Shown piece after piece: positions 15,913-16,923 of a stretch of DNA of 16,923 nucleotides. How positions within the stretch are numbered: position 1 is the first letter of the stretch; every line of letters begins with the position of its first letter. A model generated the notes under the pieces. That model was not told where the DNA came from, made no database searches, and saw only the letters and a program-made list of their open reading frames with translations. Source of the DNA: JACCYQ01 sp036675565 (GTDB lineage: Bacteria > Bacteroidota > Bacteroidia > Chitinophagales > Chitinophagaceae); assembly GCA_036675565.1 (NCBI GenBank), contig JAKFER010000148.1, forward strand, positions 1 to 16,923, given 5' to 3'. The position numbers and the translations under genes are program-made.

Positions 15913-15916
15913 CCTA
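15909..15916 (-). promoter_or_regulatory. Consensus Bacteroidota -7 box, candidate lmo0937 promoter
   Basis: On the minus strand this reads TAGGTTTG, an exact match to TAnnTTTG. It points toward the lmo0937-family gene, leaving a leader of about 110 bases. No clear TTTG -33 element is seen at the expected distance, which lowers confidence. Confidence 0.4.
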
Positions 15917-16026
15917 TTAAAAATTTCTACTATAGGGTGGCATGTTTTATTTCGCTAAATGAGTACTGTTTGAGATCAATTCTATTTGTAAATGCCTTGC
16001 TTAAGCTCAAACCTAAAAAATTTGAA

Positions 16027-16923
16027 ATGGACATTTTAAATAACCTCAAGTCAACCTTTCATTTACTCAAAAAGACATTCTCCGGGTTTATGGATGATAG
16101 GGCCATGAAATTAAGTGCATCCTTATCTTATTACACCGTTTTTTCCCTGGGGCCGGTCCTGGTTATAATTTTTTCTGTTGTAAGCCTGGTATTTGGGAAG
16201 GCTGCTGTGGAAGGAAAAGTATATGCACAGATCAAAGACCTGGTGGGAGAAAATGCAGCAATGCAGGTTCAGGAAATTATGGGTAACGTCAGCCAATCAG
16301 GTGAAGGACACATAGGGGCGATTATCGCCGCTGTTGTATTGGTGATATCGGCTTCTGCTGTTTTTATTGAAATACAGGATTCCATCAACTATATCTGGTC
16401 AGTAAAATCGAAACCGAAAAAAGGGTGGGTAAAAATGCTGGTTAATCGTTTATTATCTTTTTCATTGCTGGTTACTATTGGATTTTTATTATTGGTTGCT
16501 TTATTGATCAGTGCTTTGATCGATTTGTTGGGCGAACAAATACAAGAGCTGTTGCCAGGCATTTCAATTTTGGTTTTGTATGTAATAAACCTTTCCATTG
16601 TTTTAATTATCATCACTGGTTTATTTGCCATCATTTTTAAAGTTTTGCCCGATGCTAAAATAAGCTGGAAGGACGCTTTCAGGGGAGCTGCGTTTACCGC
16701 TTTCTTATTTATCATTGGTAAATTCCTGATATCACTTTATTTAGGTAATTCAAATGTTACAGCCACCTATGGAGCTGCTGCATCTGTTATGATTATTTTC
16801 TTATGGGTTTATTATTCTTCCATGATACTGTACCTCGGCGCAGAGTTTACAAAAGTATATGCTACAAAACATGGTGATGGAATCCGACTGAAAGATTCAG
16901 CCGTTTATATTATTAAGCAAGAA
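16027..16923 (+). CDS. YihY/virulence factor BrkB-family membrane protein, 3' end cut by window
   Basis: There are 299 codons from the ATG with no stop before the window ends, so the C-terminus is missing. This is an integral inner-membrane protein of the YihY/BrkB family (once mislabelled ribonuclease BN); its function is not established. The N-terminus has the family motif L-S-A-S-L-S-Y-Y-T-V-F-S-L-G-P (29-43). Hydrophobic segments follow at about 38-58, 97-115, 140-165, 179-205, 222-240 and 248-272. The signatures V-L-P-D-A-K-I-S-W-K-D-A-F-R-G-A (206-221) and Y-G-A-A-A-S-V-M-I-I-F-L-W-V-Y (248-262) followed by L-G-A-E-F (270-274) are diagnostic. The frame is open back to 15904, but the ATG at 16027, after an A-rich stretch, gives the standard family N-terminus. 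It is divergent from the lmo0937-family gene. Confidence 0.93.
   Translation, partial: MDILNNLKSTFHLLKKTFSGFMDDRAMKLSASLSYYTVFSLGPVLVIIFSVVSLVFGKAAVEGKVYAQIKDLVGENAAMQVQEIMGNVSQSGEGHIGAIIAAVVLVISASAVFIEIQDSINYIWSVKSKPKKGWVKMLVNRLLSFSLLVTIGFLLLVALLISALIDLLGEQIQELLPGISILVLYVINLSIVLIIITGLFAIIFKVLPDAKISWKDAFRGAAFTAFLFIIGKFLISLYLGNSNVTATYGAAASVMIIFLWVYYSSMILYLGAEFTKVYATKHGDGIRLKDSAVYIIKQE

Noticed and set aside
16389..16715. 108-codon minus-strand frame
   Set aside because: It lies wholly opposite the YihY-family gene, whose signatures are clear, and shows no family features of its own.

Overview
The window looks like a stretch of a Bacteroidota chromosome, most likely from the Chitinophagaceae or a close relative. 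This is inferred from AT-rich, weakly Shine-Dalgarno-dependent genes, a TamB gene overlapping a lipoprotein form of the TamA barrel (TamL, typical of Bacteroidetes), and small families common in that group (DUF6496, lmo0937, PA2169/DUF2383, DUF892). No rRNA, tRNA, CRISPR array, insertion sequence or phage gene was seen.

Bases 1-10357 hold large plus-strand envelope and replication genes. The first is the 3' part of a short DNA polymerase III alpha subunit (DnaE/DnaE2-like), open at the window edge and ending right after its OB fold. After a 218-bp leader with two nested inverted repeats come tamB and tamL, which overlap in a TAATG and almost certainly work together as the translocation and assembly module linking the inner membrane to an outer-membrane barrel.

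Bases 10358-16923 hold a run of small genes typical of stress responses. They are a pyridoxamine-phosphate-oxidase-like general stress protein (-), a DUF892/YciF ferritin-like protein with a basic tail (+), a SemiSWEET transporter and a type IB DNA topoisomerase in tandem (+), an outer-membrane barrel protein followed by a histone-H1-like DUF6496 protein (-), a PA2169-family four-helix protein (+), a Cys-rich copper-storage-like four-helix protein (+), a 48-residue lmo0937-family membrane protein (-) and the start of a YihY/BrkB membrane protein (+) that runs off the window. Four intrinsic-terminator hairpins separate units; the one at 13420-13452 serves both strands.

The most interesting non-coding signal is a shared element, GGGGAG-N4-CTCTACAAAA, present with identical spacing in two divergent intergenic regions of this stress cluster (11043-11062 and 14459-14478). 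A half copy, CTCTACAAA, lies in a third such region (15904-15912). A perfect 20-bp palindrome lies 66 bp upstream of the ferritin-like gene. Together these suggest a common regulator for the cluster, but this is inference from sequence alone. I found no strong evidence of a wholly new biological system.
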